From positions 62,001 through 126,000 of the forward strand of contig NZ_JTAN02000010.1 in assembly GCF_000949135.2 (NCBI RefSeq): 64,000 nt of DNA, written 5' to 3'. The stretch comes from Burkholderia sp. USMB20 (GTDB lineage: Bacteria > Pseudomonadota > Gammaproteobacteria > Burkholderiales > Burkholderiaceae). Of the stretch, positions 36,824-46,795 are shown in pieces. The position numbers were made by a program, and so were the translations under genes. A model generated the notes under the pieces. That model saw nothing but the letters and a program-made list of their open reading frames with translations, ran no database searches and had not been told where the DNA came from. Each line of letters starts with the position of its first letter. Position 1 is the first letter of the stretch.

Positions 36824-36994
36824 GAGCATGAATGCTGCTTAGGAGTGGGCAAAGCTCCGGCATAGCGCATATAACAACCGGTTCCGCCCGGAGCCTCGCG
36901 CTCAATGGTCAACTCGAAATTTACCTGCTAGATTCGAGTTTTTCCGATTTGGTGCGACTTTGTGCCACCAAAATTATTGCTGCTGGAGCATACC

Positions 36995-37201
36995 GTGACC
37001 GAGCCATGGGTATCCGTTGAACAGATCGCAGAACACTTGGGCGTGAAGCGCGATTCCATTTACCGCTGGATCGACCGCAAGGGCCTCCCTGCACACCGCG
37101 TTGGACGGTTGTGGAAGTTCCAGGTGTCGGAGGTGGATGGCTGGGTGCGTGCAGGTGGCGCGGATGACGCTGAAAACGGAGGTGAGAAAGATGGTCGATA
37201 A
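36995..37201 (+). CDS. Helix-turn-helix (excisionase/MerR-like) DNA-binding protein
   Basis: 68 residues from GTG 36995, chosen because GGAG lies 6 bases before it; an earlier in-frame GTG at 36962 has no such site. Nearly all of it is one HTH_17-type domain: 'PWVSVEQIAEHLGVKRDSIYRWIDRKGLPAHRVGRLWKFQVSEVDGWV'. Its last 11 bases overlap the helicase gene, whose ribosome-binding site lies inside it, so the two are translationally coupled. It is probably the operon's regulator. Such small HTH proteins often head defence operons. Confidence 0.85.
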   Translation: MTEPWVSVEQIAEHLGVKRDSIYRWIDRKGLPAHRVGRLWKFQVSEVDGWVRAGGADDAENGGEKDGR

Positions 37202-40200
37202 CCACAAGCACCACTTCGGCATTAGGGACAACCACGGCCGTGGCAAGGTTGCCAAGTTCTTGGCTGACAAAATCGCCACCAACAGTCGACTTTCGATCGT
37301 CTCGGCTTACTTCACCATTTATGCCTATGAAGCCTTGTCCAACGAACTGGACCAGATCGATCACCTTAATTTCCTGTTCGGTGAGCCGCGCTTCATTGCC
37401 TCACTTGACCCAGAAAAGACCAGCAAGAAATCTTTCCAGATTGAGGACGATGGTCTGGAACTTGCGAACCGTCTCCAGCAAAAGGAGATCGCACGCCGCT
37501 GCTCCGAATGGATCCGCAACAAAGTGGACATTCGCTCGGTGCGTCAAGCCAATCTGTTGCACGGCAAGCTATACCACATTGATGATGGCAAGCGCGAGCA
37601 CGCCCTTCTGGGTAGTTCCAATTTCACTCGTCGTGGCTTGGGTCTGTCCGCCACGTCTAACATCGAACTCAATCTTATTGTCGACAGTGACCGTGACCGC
37701 GCTGACCTCAAGCAGTGGTTTGACGACATCTGGAACGACGACAAGCTAGTTGCTGACGTGAAGGCGGAGGTTCTGCGCTACTTGGAGCAGCTCTACGTCA
37801 ATCATGCACCGGAGTTCGTCTACTTCAAGACCCTTTATCACGTCTTCGAGCGCTACTTGTCAGGCCAGGAGGCCGACGCTGCTCTGTTCGATCAGACTGC
37901 CATCGTGGATACAGAAATCTGGAAAGCGTTATTCGACTTCCAGAAGGACGGCGTCAAAGGCGCTATCCACAAGATCAACAACCATAACGGATGCATCCTG
38001 GCCGACAGCGTGGGGCTGGGTAAAACCTATTCTGCGTTGGCGATCATCAAGTATTACGAACTGCGCAACCACCGAGTTCTCGTACTTTGCCCCAAGAAGT
38101 TGCGTGACAACTGGACGGTTTATCTCGCACAGAACAACAGTGAATTGAATCCATTTCTGAGAGATCGTTTTGCCTATACCGTACTCTCGCACACCGACTT
38201 GTCCCGTGATCGCGGTCGTGTTGATGGAGTTGATTTGGCAACGCTCAACTGGGGCAATTTCGATTTGATCGTCATTGACGAATCGCACAACTTCCGTAAC
38301 AACACCAAGGGCAAACACGACGAAGAGGGAAACCTCATCCGCAAGAGTCGCTACGATCGTTTAATGGACGACATTATCCGGGCGGGCGTCAAGACCAAAG
38401 TGCTGCTGATTTCTGCCACTCCAGTCAACAACGATTTGAAAGATCTGCGCAACCAGATCTATTTCGTGACCGAGGGGCGAGATGCCGCTTTTTCGCAGAG
38501 CTTCGGAATTCACAGTATCAAGGACACGCTCACCCTTGCCCAGAGAACCTTCACGGAATGGGCTAAGCGCTCGGGGGAGAAGGACGCACGCGACCTGATG
38601 GAACGACTCTCGGCAGGCTTTTTTACCTTACTGGATGAACTTACCATCGCGCGGTCGCGCAAGCACATCCAGAAATACTATCGTGCCTCGATTGCACAGA
38701 TCGGCCAATTCCCAAAGCGCAGGAAGCCGGAAGCCGTCTTTTCCGAAATCGATCTCAAGGGGCGATTTCTCTCTTACGATCGATTGAACGACGAAATCGA
38801 CAACTATCAGCTTTCGCTGTACAACCCATCACGCTACGTTCTTGAACCTTTCAAGGCGAAATACGACATCGGCAATGTGGGTAATTTTAGTCAAGCAAGC
38901 CGTGAGCGATTCCTCATTGGCATGATGAAAGTTAACTTTCTCAAGCGGCTGGAGAGTTCTGTTCATGCCTTTGCCATCACGATGGAGCGCACGGTTGCCA
39001 AGATCGAGGATCTGGAATCTCGGCTAAAGGCATTCCAGGAACATCAAGATGTCAAGATCACCGATCTTCAACCTGACCTCTTCATCGAGCCGGGAGACGA
39101 CGAAGAACTGGCCGAAGTGTTCCAGGTGGGCACCAAGCTCAAGTACGAAATGGCTCATCTAAATGTCACTGGCTGGCTACAGGATCTGACGCGCGACAAG
39201 CAGCAACTTTCTCTGCTGGCCGACGCCGCCCAGGCAGTCGACGCTGCACGCGATGCCAAGTTGGCGGAACTCAAAATGCGTATTGGACACAAGGTTCGTC
39301 ACCCTGGCGTCAATACGCGTGGTGAGGAAAACCGCAAAGTCATCGTGTTTTGCGCTTTTGCCGACACCGCAGCTTATCTCTACGAACAGCTCGAAGTCTG
39401 GGCGCGCCAGCAGCTTGGTGTGCACATCGCCTTGGTGTCTGGAGGGACTCGCCTCAACCGCAGCACCTTTGGCAACGCCGAGTTCACACACATTCTTGCG
39501 AATTTTGCCCCCCGCGCCAAACAGCGGGCCAAGATGAAATCCATGCCTCAGGATGGCGAAATCGACATCCTCATCGCAACAGACTGCATTTCTGAAGGCC
39601 AGAACCTGCAGGATTGCGATTACCTTATCAACTACGACATTCACTGGAATCCGGTGCGTATCATCCAGCGATTCGGGCGAATTGACCGCATCGGTAGCCT
39701 CAATGAGGCGGTCCAGCTCGTCAACTTCTGGCCGACACCCGACCTCAACAAATACATCAACCTCAAGAACCGCGTCGAAGCACGCATGGCTCTGGTGGAC
39801 ATCGCGGCCACGGCGGAAGATAACATCCTGCAAGTCGAAGACCTGCAAGATCTCATCAAGGAAGATCTGCGCTACCGCGACAAGCAATTGCTCAAACTGA
39901 AGGACGAAGTGCTCGATCTTGAAGACTTTAATGAGTCCGTCGCCCTCAATGAATTCACACTTGACGACTTCCGCATGGAATTGGCCGCGTACATCGAGGC
40001 GAACCGTGAAAAATTGGAAGAAACTCCGTTCGGCCTCTACGCCGTGGTACCGCCCCACACCGGATACAAATTCATCCGGCCTGGCGTCATCTACTGCTTA
40101 AAGCAGCGTACCGAAGTCACCGGCAACGAAGCGGTGAATCCGATGCAGCCCTACTTTCTCGTGTACATCCGAGACGATGGTGAGGTGCGCTACAACTTCA

Positions 40201-40490
40201 CGGCGCCTAAGCAGGTGCTGGAGATATTCCGCACCGTCTGCCAGGGCGAAGCCGAGCCACACGCAAAGCTATGTGACCTGTTTGACGAGGAAACCGGGCA
40301 CGGTCAAGACATGAGCCGCTACAGCGGTCTACTCGACCTGGCCGTGGCTGCCATTGCAGCGCAGTTCGGGCGCAAGAACGCAGGCAACCTGTTTGCCGGG
40401 AGGGGAGGCAAATTGCTGGCTAGTCAGAATGCCATCCACAACGCCACCGACTTCGAACTCATCACTTGGCTGGTAATCAAGAATGCCTAG
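37191..40490 (+). CDS. PLD-domain SNF2-type helicase, first effector gene of a defence operon
   Basis: 1099 residues from ATG 37191, preceded by GGAGGTGAG. Residues 1-170 are phospholipase-D-like with one HKD-type site, 'HGKLYHIDDG...LLGSSNFTRRGLG' (about 124-150), often a nuclease in such proteins. Residues 240-900 are a superfamily 2 SNF2/RapA-like helicase: Walker A 'ADSVGLGKTYSAL' (about 273), DESH box 'VIDESHNFRN' (about 360), 'LISATPVNN' (about 407), and the C-terminal motifs 'CISEGQNLQDCDYLINYD' and 'RIIQRFGRIDRIG' (about 826). The last 200 residues are unassigned. Its stop overlaps the methyltransferase start by 8 bases. Base composition is AT-richer than the host core. Confidence 0.9.
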   Translation: MVDNHKHHFGIRDNHGRGKVAKFLADKIATNSRLSIVSAYFTIYAYEALSNELDQIDHLNFLFGEPRFIASLDPEKTSKKSFQIEDDGLELANRLQQKEIARRCSEWIRNKVDIRSVRQANLLHGKLYHIDDGKREHALLGSSNFTRRGLGLSATSNIELNLIVDSDRDRADLKQWFDDIWNDDKLVADVKAEVLRYLEQLYVNHAPEFVYFKTLYHVFERYLSGQEADAALFDQTAIVDTEIWKALFDFQKDGVKGAIHKINNHNGCILADSVGLGKTYSALAIIKYYELRNHRVLVLCPKKLRDNWTVYLAQNNSELNPFLRDRFAYTVLSHTDLSRDRGRVDGVDLATLNWGNFDLIVIDESHNFRNNTKGKHDEEGNLIRKSRYDRLMDDIIRAGVKTKVLLISATPVNNDLKDLRNQIYFVTEGRDAAFSQSFGIHSIKDTLTLAQRTFTEWAKRSGEKDARDLMERLSAGFFTLLDELTIARSRKHIQKYYRASIAQIGQFPKRRKPEAVFSEIDLKGRFLSYDRLNDEIDNYQLSLYNPSRYVLEPFKAKYDIGNVGNFSQASRERFLIGMMKVNFLKRLESSVHAFAITMERTVAKIEDLESRLKAFQEHQDVKITDLQPDLFIEPGDDEELAEVFQVGTKLKYEMAHLNVTGWLQDLTRDKQQLSLLADAAQAVDAARDAKLAELKMRIGHKVRHPGVNTRGEENRKVIVFCAFADTAAYLYEQLEVWARQQLGVHIALVSGGTRLNRSTFGNAEFTHILANFAPRAKQRAKMKSMPQDGEIDILIATDCISEGQNLQDCDYLINYDIHWNPVRIIQRFGRIDRIGSLNEAVQLVNFWPTPDLNKYINLKNRVEARMALVDIAATAEDNILQVEDLQDLIKEDLRYRDKQLLKLKDEVLDLEDFNESVALNEFTLDDFRMELAAYIEANREKLEETPFGLYAVVPPHTGYKFIRPGVIYCLKQRTEVTGNEAVNPMQPYFLVYIRDDGEVRYNFTAPKQVLEIFRTVCQGEAEPHAKLCDLFDEETGHGQDMSRYSGLLDLAVAAIAAQFGRKNAGNLFAGRGGKLLASQNAIHNATDFELITWLVIKNA

Positions 40491-43400
40491 TAACCCACAA
40501 CTCAAACAAAGCATCAGCCAGCGAATCCAGGCTTTCTGCTCCGAGCCTTTACGCGAGGCGGCGCTGTCGCTGTTCTCCACGCTCGGCTACGAGTCTGACC
40601 GCACTGTGGAAAGCCAGTCGGTCGCTGATTTTCGTTCGAAATTCGACCCTGAATCCCGACTGGAGCATCCGGCAGCATTTGTCACGAACTGGCAATCCGC
40701 CCACCTGTTGTTTCAGCTCACCGACGAAGAGCTTTCCGGCAATACCGCGCTGTTCAAGGATGAATCTATCAAGAAATCCTTGCTGCAGTCCTACATCTTC
40801 ATTGCTATCGAACTGGCTGAAGGCGACTATGCACGCGGCAAGCTCGCAGGCATCGCGCGCCAGATCAACCAGATATTCCCCATGCCTGTCATGGTGCTGT
40901 TCAAGATAGGGGAGCTGCTCTCGATTGCCGTTATCAACCGTCGGCAAAATAAGAGAGACGAAAGCAGGGACGTGCTGGGCAAGGTCACGCTGATTCAAAA
41001 CATCGCGATCGAAAAACCACATCCGGGCCACCTTGATATCTTGGCATCATTCTCGCTGGCCGAACTAACTGAAGGCCGCCGTGTTATCGAGAATTTCGAC
41101 CAGATGCACGCTGCTTGGGAAGAGGTATTCAATGTTGAGTTGCTCAACAAACGATTCTACCGTGAACTCGCCAACTGGTATTTCTGGGCACTCCCGCAAG
41201 TCGACTTCCCGGCGGACATTGAGAAAGATGACGAGAAGCGCCGCGCCACTGGCTTGATTCGCCTGCTCACTCGCCTCATTTTCTGCTGGTTTCTCAGGGA
41301 GAAGGGCCTTGTTCCAGACAAGCTGTTTTCTGAAACCGCCCTGAAGGACATTCTCAAAGATCTTTCGCCCGAGATCTCTACTTACCACGAAGCCATTCTG
41401 CAAAATCTTTTCTTTGCTACGCTCAATCAGCGAATGGGAAAGGACGCAAAAGGCGTGCCATTTCGTGCTTTTATCGATGATGTCAGCGTGCAGCAAAACC
41501 GCGCAACTATGCGCGGAGACGCTCTGTATCGCTACGAAGACCATTTTCTCGATCCGGATGCAGCGCTCGATCAGTTTGCCGATGTGCCATTTTTGAATGG
41601 TGGTCTTTTCGAATGTCTCGATTATATCGACGAGAGTACCAACGAGAAACGCTATCTCGACGGTTTTTCACGCGATCCAGAAAAACGTCCTGTTATTCCG
41701 AATCGCGTCTTTTTTGGTAATGAGCATGACGAGGATCTTTCCGCAGCCTATGGAGACAAAAAACGCAAAAAGGAGAAGGTGCGAGGTCTCCTCCGCATAC
41801 TGCATGCTTACAAATTCACTATTGTAGAAAACACACCTGTTGACCAGGAAATAGCCCTTGATCCTGAATTGCTGGGCAAGGTCTTTGAAAATCTACTCGC
41901 TTCCTACAATGAGGAAACGAAAACGACCGCTCGTAAGCAGACGGGTTCCTTCTATACGCCGCGCCCCATTGTCGAATATATGGTGGATGGAGCCCTTAAA
42001 TCGCACCTTGCAAATGCTCTCATCAAGGGCGGAAAGGGTGACCAGGACGCACGAGCTGGTCTCGACATTCTTTTTTCCTACAGCGAACGAGTACACCCGT
42101 TTTCGGAGAAAGACGTCGCTACTCTGCTGGACGCTATCCACACGTGCAAGATTCTTGACCCAGCTTGCGGATCTGGCGCTTTCCCAATGGGTATGCTGCA
42201 CAAGCTTGTTTACATCATTCACAAGCTCGATCCGGACAACGCCCGCTGGAAGCAGATCCAGATTGATGCCGCCACTAAGATTCCTGACTTCTCTGCGCGA
42301 GATGCTGCTATCTCTGCAATCGAGCGTGACTTTGCTGACAATGAGGATGATTACGGTCGCAAGCTCTACCTTATTGAGAACTGCCTTTATGGTGTCGATA
42401 TTCAACCCATTGCGATCCAAATTTCAAAGCTTCGCTTCTTTATTTCTCTCATATGCGATCAACGAACCAATCGCAATAAAAGGGAAAATCACGGCGTTCG
42501 TCCTTTGCCGAATCTTGAAACAAAGTTTGTCGTCGCCGACACACTTACCAAGTTGCCGGAAATAGATCAATTCGCGCTACTGCCCGGTAGGGTTTTCCAA
42601 GTCGAAGGCGAAATTGAAGCCCTTTACCACAATTATTTTGCCATTCAACGACACGATCATAAGCTTGTTATCCAGAAGAAGATTAAGGTCCTGCGCGAAG
42701 AGCTGGGTAGACTCCTGTCAGAAAGCCTTGGATCGTCAGAGAAAGCTCGACATATAGCAGACTGGGACCCCTTCGACCCGCAGACCAGTTGCGATTTCTT
42801 CGACCCACATTGGATGTTCGGGAAATCTCTAAGTGACGGTTTCGACATAGTTCTTGGAAATCCACCTTACGTCTTCGGCGGGAACGTTGGTATATCCGAA
42901 AAAAATAAGAAAATTTATAAAAAAACTTATGTATCCGGTAGCGGGAAAATAAATCTTTTCACCATTTTCATTGAGCGTGGCTCGCAACTTCTGAAGGCAG
43001 GAGGTGTTCTCACATATATCTTACCGAACACGCTTCTTCGAGTGACGTCGTATAAAAATATTCGAAATTACATCCTCGAAAATCTTCAAATCGATGAGGT
43101 TCTCGATTTGGATGTTGGGGTATTCGATGCGGTAACTGCATCGACAATTGTTATCAGACTCAAGCGTTGTAGGCCTCAAGTAAATTGGATGGCCGAAATT
43201 AAGCATGGTCTTGATGACGTAGAACAAAAGCGATCCCGGCAGTCAGATTGGCTCGCGAACGGCGGTACGATCGACATTTTTTCGAACGAACGGGATCGAA
43301 ATATTATCGAGCACCTCGAGTCGGGAAGTGTGTGTCTGGGGGAGCTTTGTAGTCGTATTCGATTCGGCGTCGTTATTTCGGGGAATTTGGCAGAGGTCGT

Positions 43401-44157
43401 TGATGATGTCTCTCACGGCGATGGCTGGAAACCTTTTCTGGAAGGTGATGAAATTGGTCCGTATACGCTCCAATATCGCGGCCGCTTCTTGAATTACGAC
43501 CCGGCGCTTTTGCATCGAAGTCGCACGCGGGATATTTTCGAGTGCAGAAAGATCATGATTCTACGAATCACTGGCGGGCAAACTCCACTCAAGGCAACTC
43601 TTGATGATGAGAATTTCTACAATAAAGAATCGATCTTGAATTTGATCTTGATGCCGCAGCATAGTGATAAGTACGAGTTTATTCTTGCGGTTTTGAACTC
43701 AAAGATTGGCAACTGGTTCTATCGAAAGAGATTTACGAATAATTCAAAATTGACCGTTAATCTCTCAAAGGAATATGTAGGTCAAATCCCTATAAAAATT
43801 CCAGCGAGCGAGCGAATTCTGGGCGTATTTGGTAGCCTGGTCAATATGCTCATTCTGTCCAAAAAAGTTGGTGAACTTGCACCTGCGAGATTCCTCGAGG
43901 ACCTTGTCGATGCTTGTGTTATGGAATGCTATTTCCACGAACACATGGCCGAACGAGACATACTCTTTCTCGAAGACTTGGCTTCGCAAGTGTCTGCTTA
44001 CGACATGAGTGCACCGGAAGCGGTGCGACACAATTTCATATTGGAACTGTATCGAGCGCTAAATGCTCCTGCGTCGATTATCCGCAATCGCCTGCTTCGC
44101 ATTTCCGCTGATAGCCCCGAACTTCTCGCGGTCATTAAGAACGAGGAGGTGGAATGA
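40483..44157 (+). CDS. Eco57I-type N6-adenine DNA methyltransferase, large defence-operon subunit
   Basis: 1224 residues from ATG 40483. Residues 1-480 are a long helical N-terminal region without a recognised nuclease motif. 'TGSFYTPRPIVEYMVDGAL' (about 487) opens the methyltransferase; motif I is 'ILDPACGSGAFPMGML' (about 557), 'GVDIQPIAIQISKLRFFISL' follows, and motif IV NPPY is in 'IVLGNPPYVFGG' (about 788), indicating N6-adenine. The C-terminal 400 residues resemble a target-recognition domain. It probably marks host DNA so that the helicase and ATPase spare it, though it could also act as part of the restriction complex. Its stop overlaps the ATPase start (ATGA). Confidence 0.9.
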   Translation: MPSNPQLKQSISQRIQAFCSEPLREAALSLFSTLGYESDRTVESQSVADFRSKFDPESRLEHPAAFVTNWQSAHLLFQLTDEELSGNTALFKDESIKKSLLQSYIFIAIELAEGDYARGKLAGIARQINQIFPMPVMVLFKIGELLSIAVINRRQNKRDESRDVLGKVTLIQNIAIEKPHPGHLDILASFSLAELTEGRRVIENFDQMHAAWEEVFNVELLNKRFYRELANWYFWALPQVDFPADIEKDDEKRRATGLIRLLTRLIFCWFLREKGLVPDKLFSETALKDILKDLSPEISTYHEAILQNLFFATLNQRMGKDAKGVPFRAFIDDVSVQQNRATMRGDALYRYEDHFLDPDAALDQFADVPFLNGGLFECLDYIDESTNEKRYLDGFSRDPEKRPVIPNRVFFGNEHDEDLSAAYGDKKRKKEKVRGLLRILHAYKFTIVENTPVDQEIALDPELLGKVFENLLASYNEETKTTARKQTGSFYTPRPIVEYMVDGALKSHLANALIKGGKGDQDARAGLDILFSYSERVHPFSEKDVATLLDAIHTCKILDPACGSGAFPMGMLHKLVYIIHKLDPDNARWKQIQIDAATKIPDFSARDAAISAIERDFADNEDDYGRKLYLIENCLYGVDIQPIAIQISKLRFFISLICDQRTNRNKRENHGVRPLPNLETKFVVADTLTKLPEIDQFALLPGRVFQVEGEIEALYHNYFAIQRHDHKLVIQKKIKVLREELGRLLSESLGSSEKARHIADWDPFDPQTSCDFFDPHWMFGKSLSDGFDIVLGNPPYVFGGNVGISEKNKKIYKKTYVSGSGKINLFTIFIERGSQLLKAGGVLTYILPNTLLRVTSYKNIRNYILENLQIDEVLDLDVGVFDAVTASTIVIRLKRCRPQVNWMAEIKHGLDDVEQKRSRQSDWLANGGTIDIFSNERDRNIIEHLESGSVCLGELCSRIRFGVVISGNLAEVVDDVSHGDGWKPFLEGDEIGPYTLQYRGRFLNYDPALLHRSRTRDIFECRKIMILRITGGQTPLKATLDDENFYNKESILNLILMPQHSDKYEFILAVLNSKIGNWFYRKRFTNNSKLTVNLSKEYVGQIPIKIPASERILGVFGSLVNMLILSKKVGELAPARFLEDLVDACVMECYFHEHMAERDILFLEDLASQVSAYDMSAPEAVRHNFILELYRALNAPASIIRNRLLRISADSPELLAVIKNEEVE

Positions 44158-45833
44158 AAACCAGATTGCACGACATCGCCATTACAAATTTCAAGGCATT
44201 TCGCGAATTTACTCTCAAACTCGAAGGCCGGCATTTGCTGGTGTATGGTGCAAATGGCGCGGGGAAATCCTCGCTTTATTGGGCGCTTTACACGTTTCTT
44301 CAAAGCGCTCGTAAATCGAAGAACAGCATTGCAAAGTATTTTGATCCCACTGAATCGGAGAATTTGCTCAATATTCATGAGCAGAAAACGGCAAAGCCGA
44401 GGCTCGGTGAAATTGCGCTGACACTACGCGATGGAGAAACTCGCAATGATTCGATTTTTCGAATTAGTCAGGCTGATCACGGGACGTTCAATCAGCCTGC
44501 GATTTTGAAAGGTGATTTGGCGAGCGATTTCATTACCTATCGGTTTTTCTTCGGTTTCTCGCATTTTAGAAACTCTGAAAATTTCGACTTGTGGCCGCTG
44601 TTCGAGAAAGAGATTCTGCCATTCTGTGTGTCAACCAGTGGGGAGAATCCTTTGCAGATGTGGGAAGGTATAAAATCCGCAGTAAAAAATACTCTCGGTT
44701 TGAATGAAGAGGCGGCGGAAAATTCCTACGAAATTATTAGGCAGAAGACGAAGGATTTTGCGACTGTTCTTGCTGGTGTGGTTGACTCCATTAGTACGAA
44801 GGCTCAGGAGTTTTATAATGAACATTTTGCCGATGATGGCCCGGCTGAAGTAATTGTAAAGCTTGGTGTTACGACGGCGCCGCGCGCCTCTGGAACGTCT
44901 AATAGCACATTTGTATTTACGAATCCAGTGGTGTCATTTGGTATCAAGATTGATGATGAAGAAATCAAGCGACCTCAAAGTTTCTTGAATGAGGCGAAAC
45001 TGACTCAACTGGCATTGTCAGTTCGATTCGCCGCATCCTTGGTTAATTTACATGATTCAGATCTCAAGCTGTTAGTGCTGGATGACCTGTTGGTGAGTTT
45101 GGATATGAGCAATCGCATGAAAGTGGTTGACATCCTTTTGTCAGACACTTTTAGGAACTATCAGAAAATAATTCTTACTCATGAGTTAGGTTTTTTTCGG
45201 GAGTTTCGTCGACGGATTGGGGTTTGCCATGCCGAATGGAGTTTTGTTCGTTTGCAAGGAACCGCCGCACAGAATATAGAGGTCAAAAGCGAAAAGGAGG
45301 ATATCGAGAAAGCCGAGGACTATCTCAATGGGCACGATATTGAAGAGGCCGCGATGTTCTTGCGAAAGGCGGCGGAAGACACGGCGAAGCGCTATCGTGA
45401 ATGGGCGGAAGGCACGACCCTGCCATCAGGCCAATTTTTCTCGCTAACCGAGAATCTGCGTGCTGCGCGAAACAAGCTGATAGAAAGCATCCCTACTACT
45501 CTTTACAAAAATGTTCTGAAGAACACGCCCGTCGAGCATCGAGGGCTTTTGCTTCCATCTGAAAATACGGACCTGGACAATAACGCTGCGCTACAGCCGG
45601 CCGACAAGGGAAGGCTGAAGTCAAAACGCCGCGATCTGGGCAATGTTCTGAACCACGACGGGTGGAAGAAAATGGAAGCGGTGGAGGCGGTTGACCGCGT
45701 GCTCGAGATGACTGAACGCGTGCTGAATCCGGCATCCCATGGAAACACAACGCCGCTCTACGAGGAAGAAGTACGGCGTGCGAAGAAGCTGATAGATCGA
45801 CTTGAGCAAGTATTGCTAGACGCTCGGAAGTGA
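44154..45833 (+). CDS. RecF/SMC-like AAA ATPase, third defence-operon gene
   Basis: 559 residues from ATG 44154, overlapping the methyltransferase stop by 4 bases. An ABC-type ATPase head: Walker A 'VYGANGAGKSSLYWAL' (about 31-46), Walker B and D-loop 'LLVLDDLLVSLDMSNRM' (about 305-321), switch His in 'IILTHE' (about 340). The middle (90-280) replaces the long coiled coil of SMC proteins. The C-terminal 200 residues ('EKAEDYLNGHDIEEAAMFLRKAAED...') look like a helical domain seen in defence ATPases. Codon use is AT-rich, with many TTT and AAA, unlike flanking host genes. It likely senses or clamps DNA with the helicase. Confidence 0.88.
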   Translation: MKTRLHDIAITNFKAFREFTLKLEGRHLLVYGANGAGKSSLYWALYTFLQSARKSKNSIAKYFDPTESENLLNIHEQKTAKPRLGEIALTLRDGETRNDSIFRISQADHGTFNQPAILKGDLASDFITYRFFFGFSHFRNSENFDLWPLFEKEILPFCVSTSGENPLQMWEGIKSAVKNTLGLNEEAAENSYEIIRQKTKDFATVLAGVVDSISTKAQEFYNEHFADDGPAEVIVKLGVTTAPRASGTSNSTFVFTNPVVSFGIKIDDEEIKRPQSFLNEAKLTQLALSVRFAASLVNLHDSDLKLLVLDDLLVSLDMSNRMKVVDILLSDTFRNYQKIILTHELGFFREFRRRIGVCHAEWSFVRLQGTAAQNIEVKSEKEDIEKAEDYLNGHDIEEAAMFLRKAAEDTAKRYREWAEGTTLPSGQFFSLTENLRAARNKLIESIPTTLYKNVLKNTPVEHRGLLLPSENTDLDNNAALQPADKGRLKSKRRDLGNVLNHDGWKKMEAVEAVDRVLEMTERVLNPASHGNTTPLYEEEVRRAKKLIDRLEQVLLDARK

Positions 45834-45984
45834 CTGACGAACGCATGCTGGTTCAAACATTCTTCGCGTAGTCGGCCATTGAAGGTGCTTGGCGGCCCCT
45901 GATAGAGGGCAGAGGTTGATGGGTGACAACACATATCGATCTCGGTGTCGCGCCTATTATCCACAGTATTCCGGAAGATTTCGC

Positions 45985-46704
45985 TTAAATTGGAGGATTT
46001 GTAATGTGTTCGTTCAGTTCCTGCATGAATTCGTCGTGATTTGTCCAGTATCCTCTATTTTCCTGGGTCCAGCGCATGTGTGCTGCGAGGCCGTCGAGGT
46101 CTCCCATCAACGTCAGGCGATTAATTCCGTAGTGATTCAGTTCGAACTGCAGTTGCCGCTTGTAGTTTGAAGCAATCGTGTGTACTTCGTAACGGTCGCG
46201 GTGGTCTAAGCACTCCGAAAGTTGAACCTTAGGATCCGGGTGTGCGGTAAATAAGCCACTCTGCCTTGCGATGCGGCTCGCGACTATCCGAGGTTTGTAA
46301 CGTGCTACATTCGGGTGACTTCCCGGCTTCGCATGCTCTGGCTTGATCGCCCAATGCGGCAAAAGACAATGAATTGCACCATCGGCAAGTGTCTCTTCAA
46401 GCGAAGCAAAGAATGCCGCTACAAGTGGGTTGTAGCTCCAGTCCAACAATCGGGTGGGTAGACCGTGATGCTGAGCGAGCGCAAGCCATTCCCAATCGTC
46501 AACGGGCTCGACTTCCAGGAACTCCATCGCACGCCGCTTCCATGCCTCGAGGTTCACGAGATCATTCGCAGCGCCGTACGGTGCACGGCCCGCCTTAGGT
46601 ATTACAGGCCATGCTGCACGAGCTTGCCCTCTGAACATCCAACGATTGTCAGAACGGTATTTCGAGAATGCGTTGTGCAAGTCCGTGAAATTTGTTATAT
46701 GCAT
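45985..46704 (-). CDS. FRG-domain protein
   Basis: 239 residues from ATG 46704. The FRG motif is at residues 24-27 ('[17 protein letters not shown]'), and the second family block '[27 protein letters not shown]' (about 73-100) is unmistakable. FRG proteins are of unknown biochemical activity and turn up often in defence islands, where an effector role is suspected. It lies convergent to the ATPase with 151 bases between. The membrane-protein gene 91 bases upstream is on the same strand, so the pair may be an operon. Confidence 0.88.
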   Translation of the reverse strand: MHITNFTDLHNAFSKYRSDNRWMFRGQARAAWPVIPKAGRAPYGAANDLVNLEAWKRRAMEFLEVEPVDDWEWLALAQHHGLPTRLLDWSYNPLVAAFFASLEETLADGAIHCLLPHWAIKPEHAKPGSHPNVARYKPRIVASRIARQSGLFTAHPDPKVQLSECLDHRDRYEVHTIASNYKRQLQFELNHYGINRLTLMGDLDGLAAHMRWTQENRGYWTNHDEFMQELNEHITNPPI

Positions 46705-46795
46705 TGAGTGATCACTTCACGTTGATACGGGCATTTGTCTCAAACTCGATAAACCTCACGACAGACAGGGCAGTCGACTCAGTGCTTCGATTTCT

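Noticed and set aside
36995-45833. DISARM, BREX or a classical type I restriction system
   Set aside because: DISARM needs DrmA/DrmB, BREX needs PglZ and BrxC, and type I needs HsdS plus HsdR; none of these is present beside the operon.
45957-45965. A perfect DnaA box TTATCCACA between the ATPase and the FRG gene
   Set aside because: It is a single site with no neighbours in an island gap; chance occurrence is likely, and the origin signs lie at 53.2-53.7 kb.
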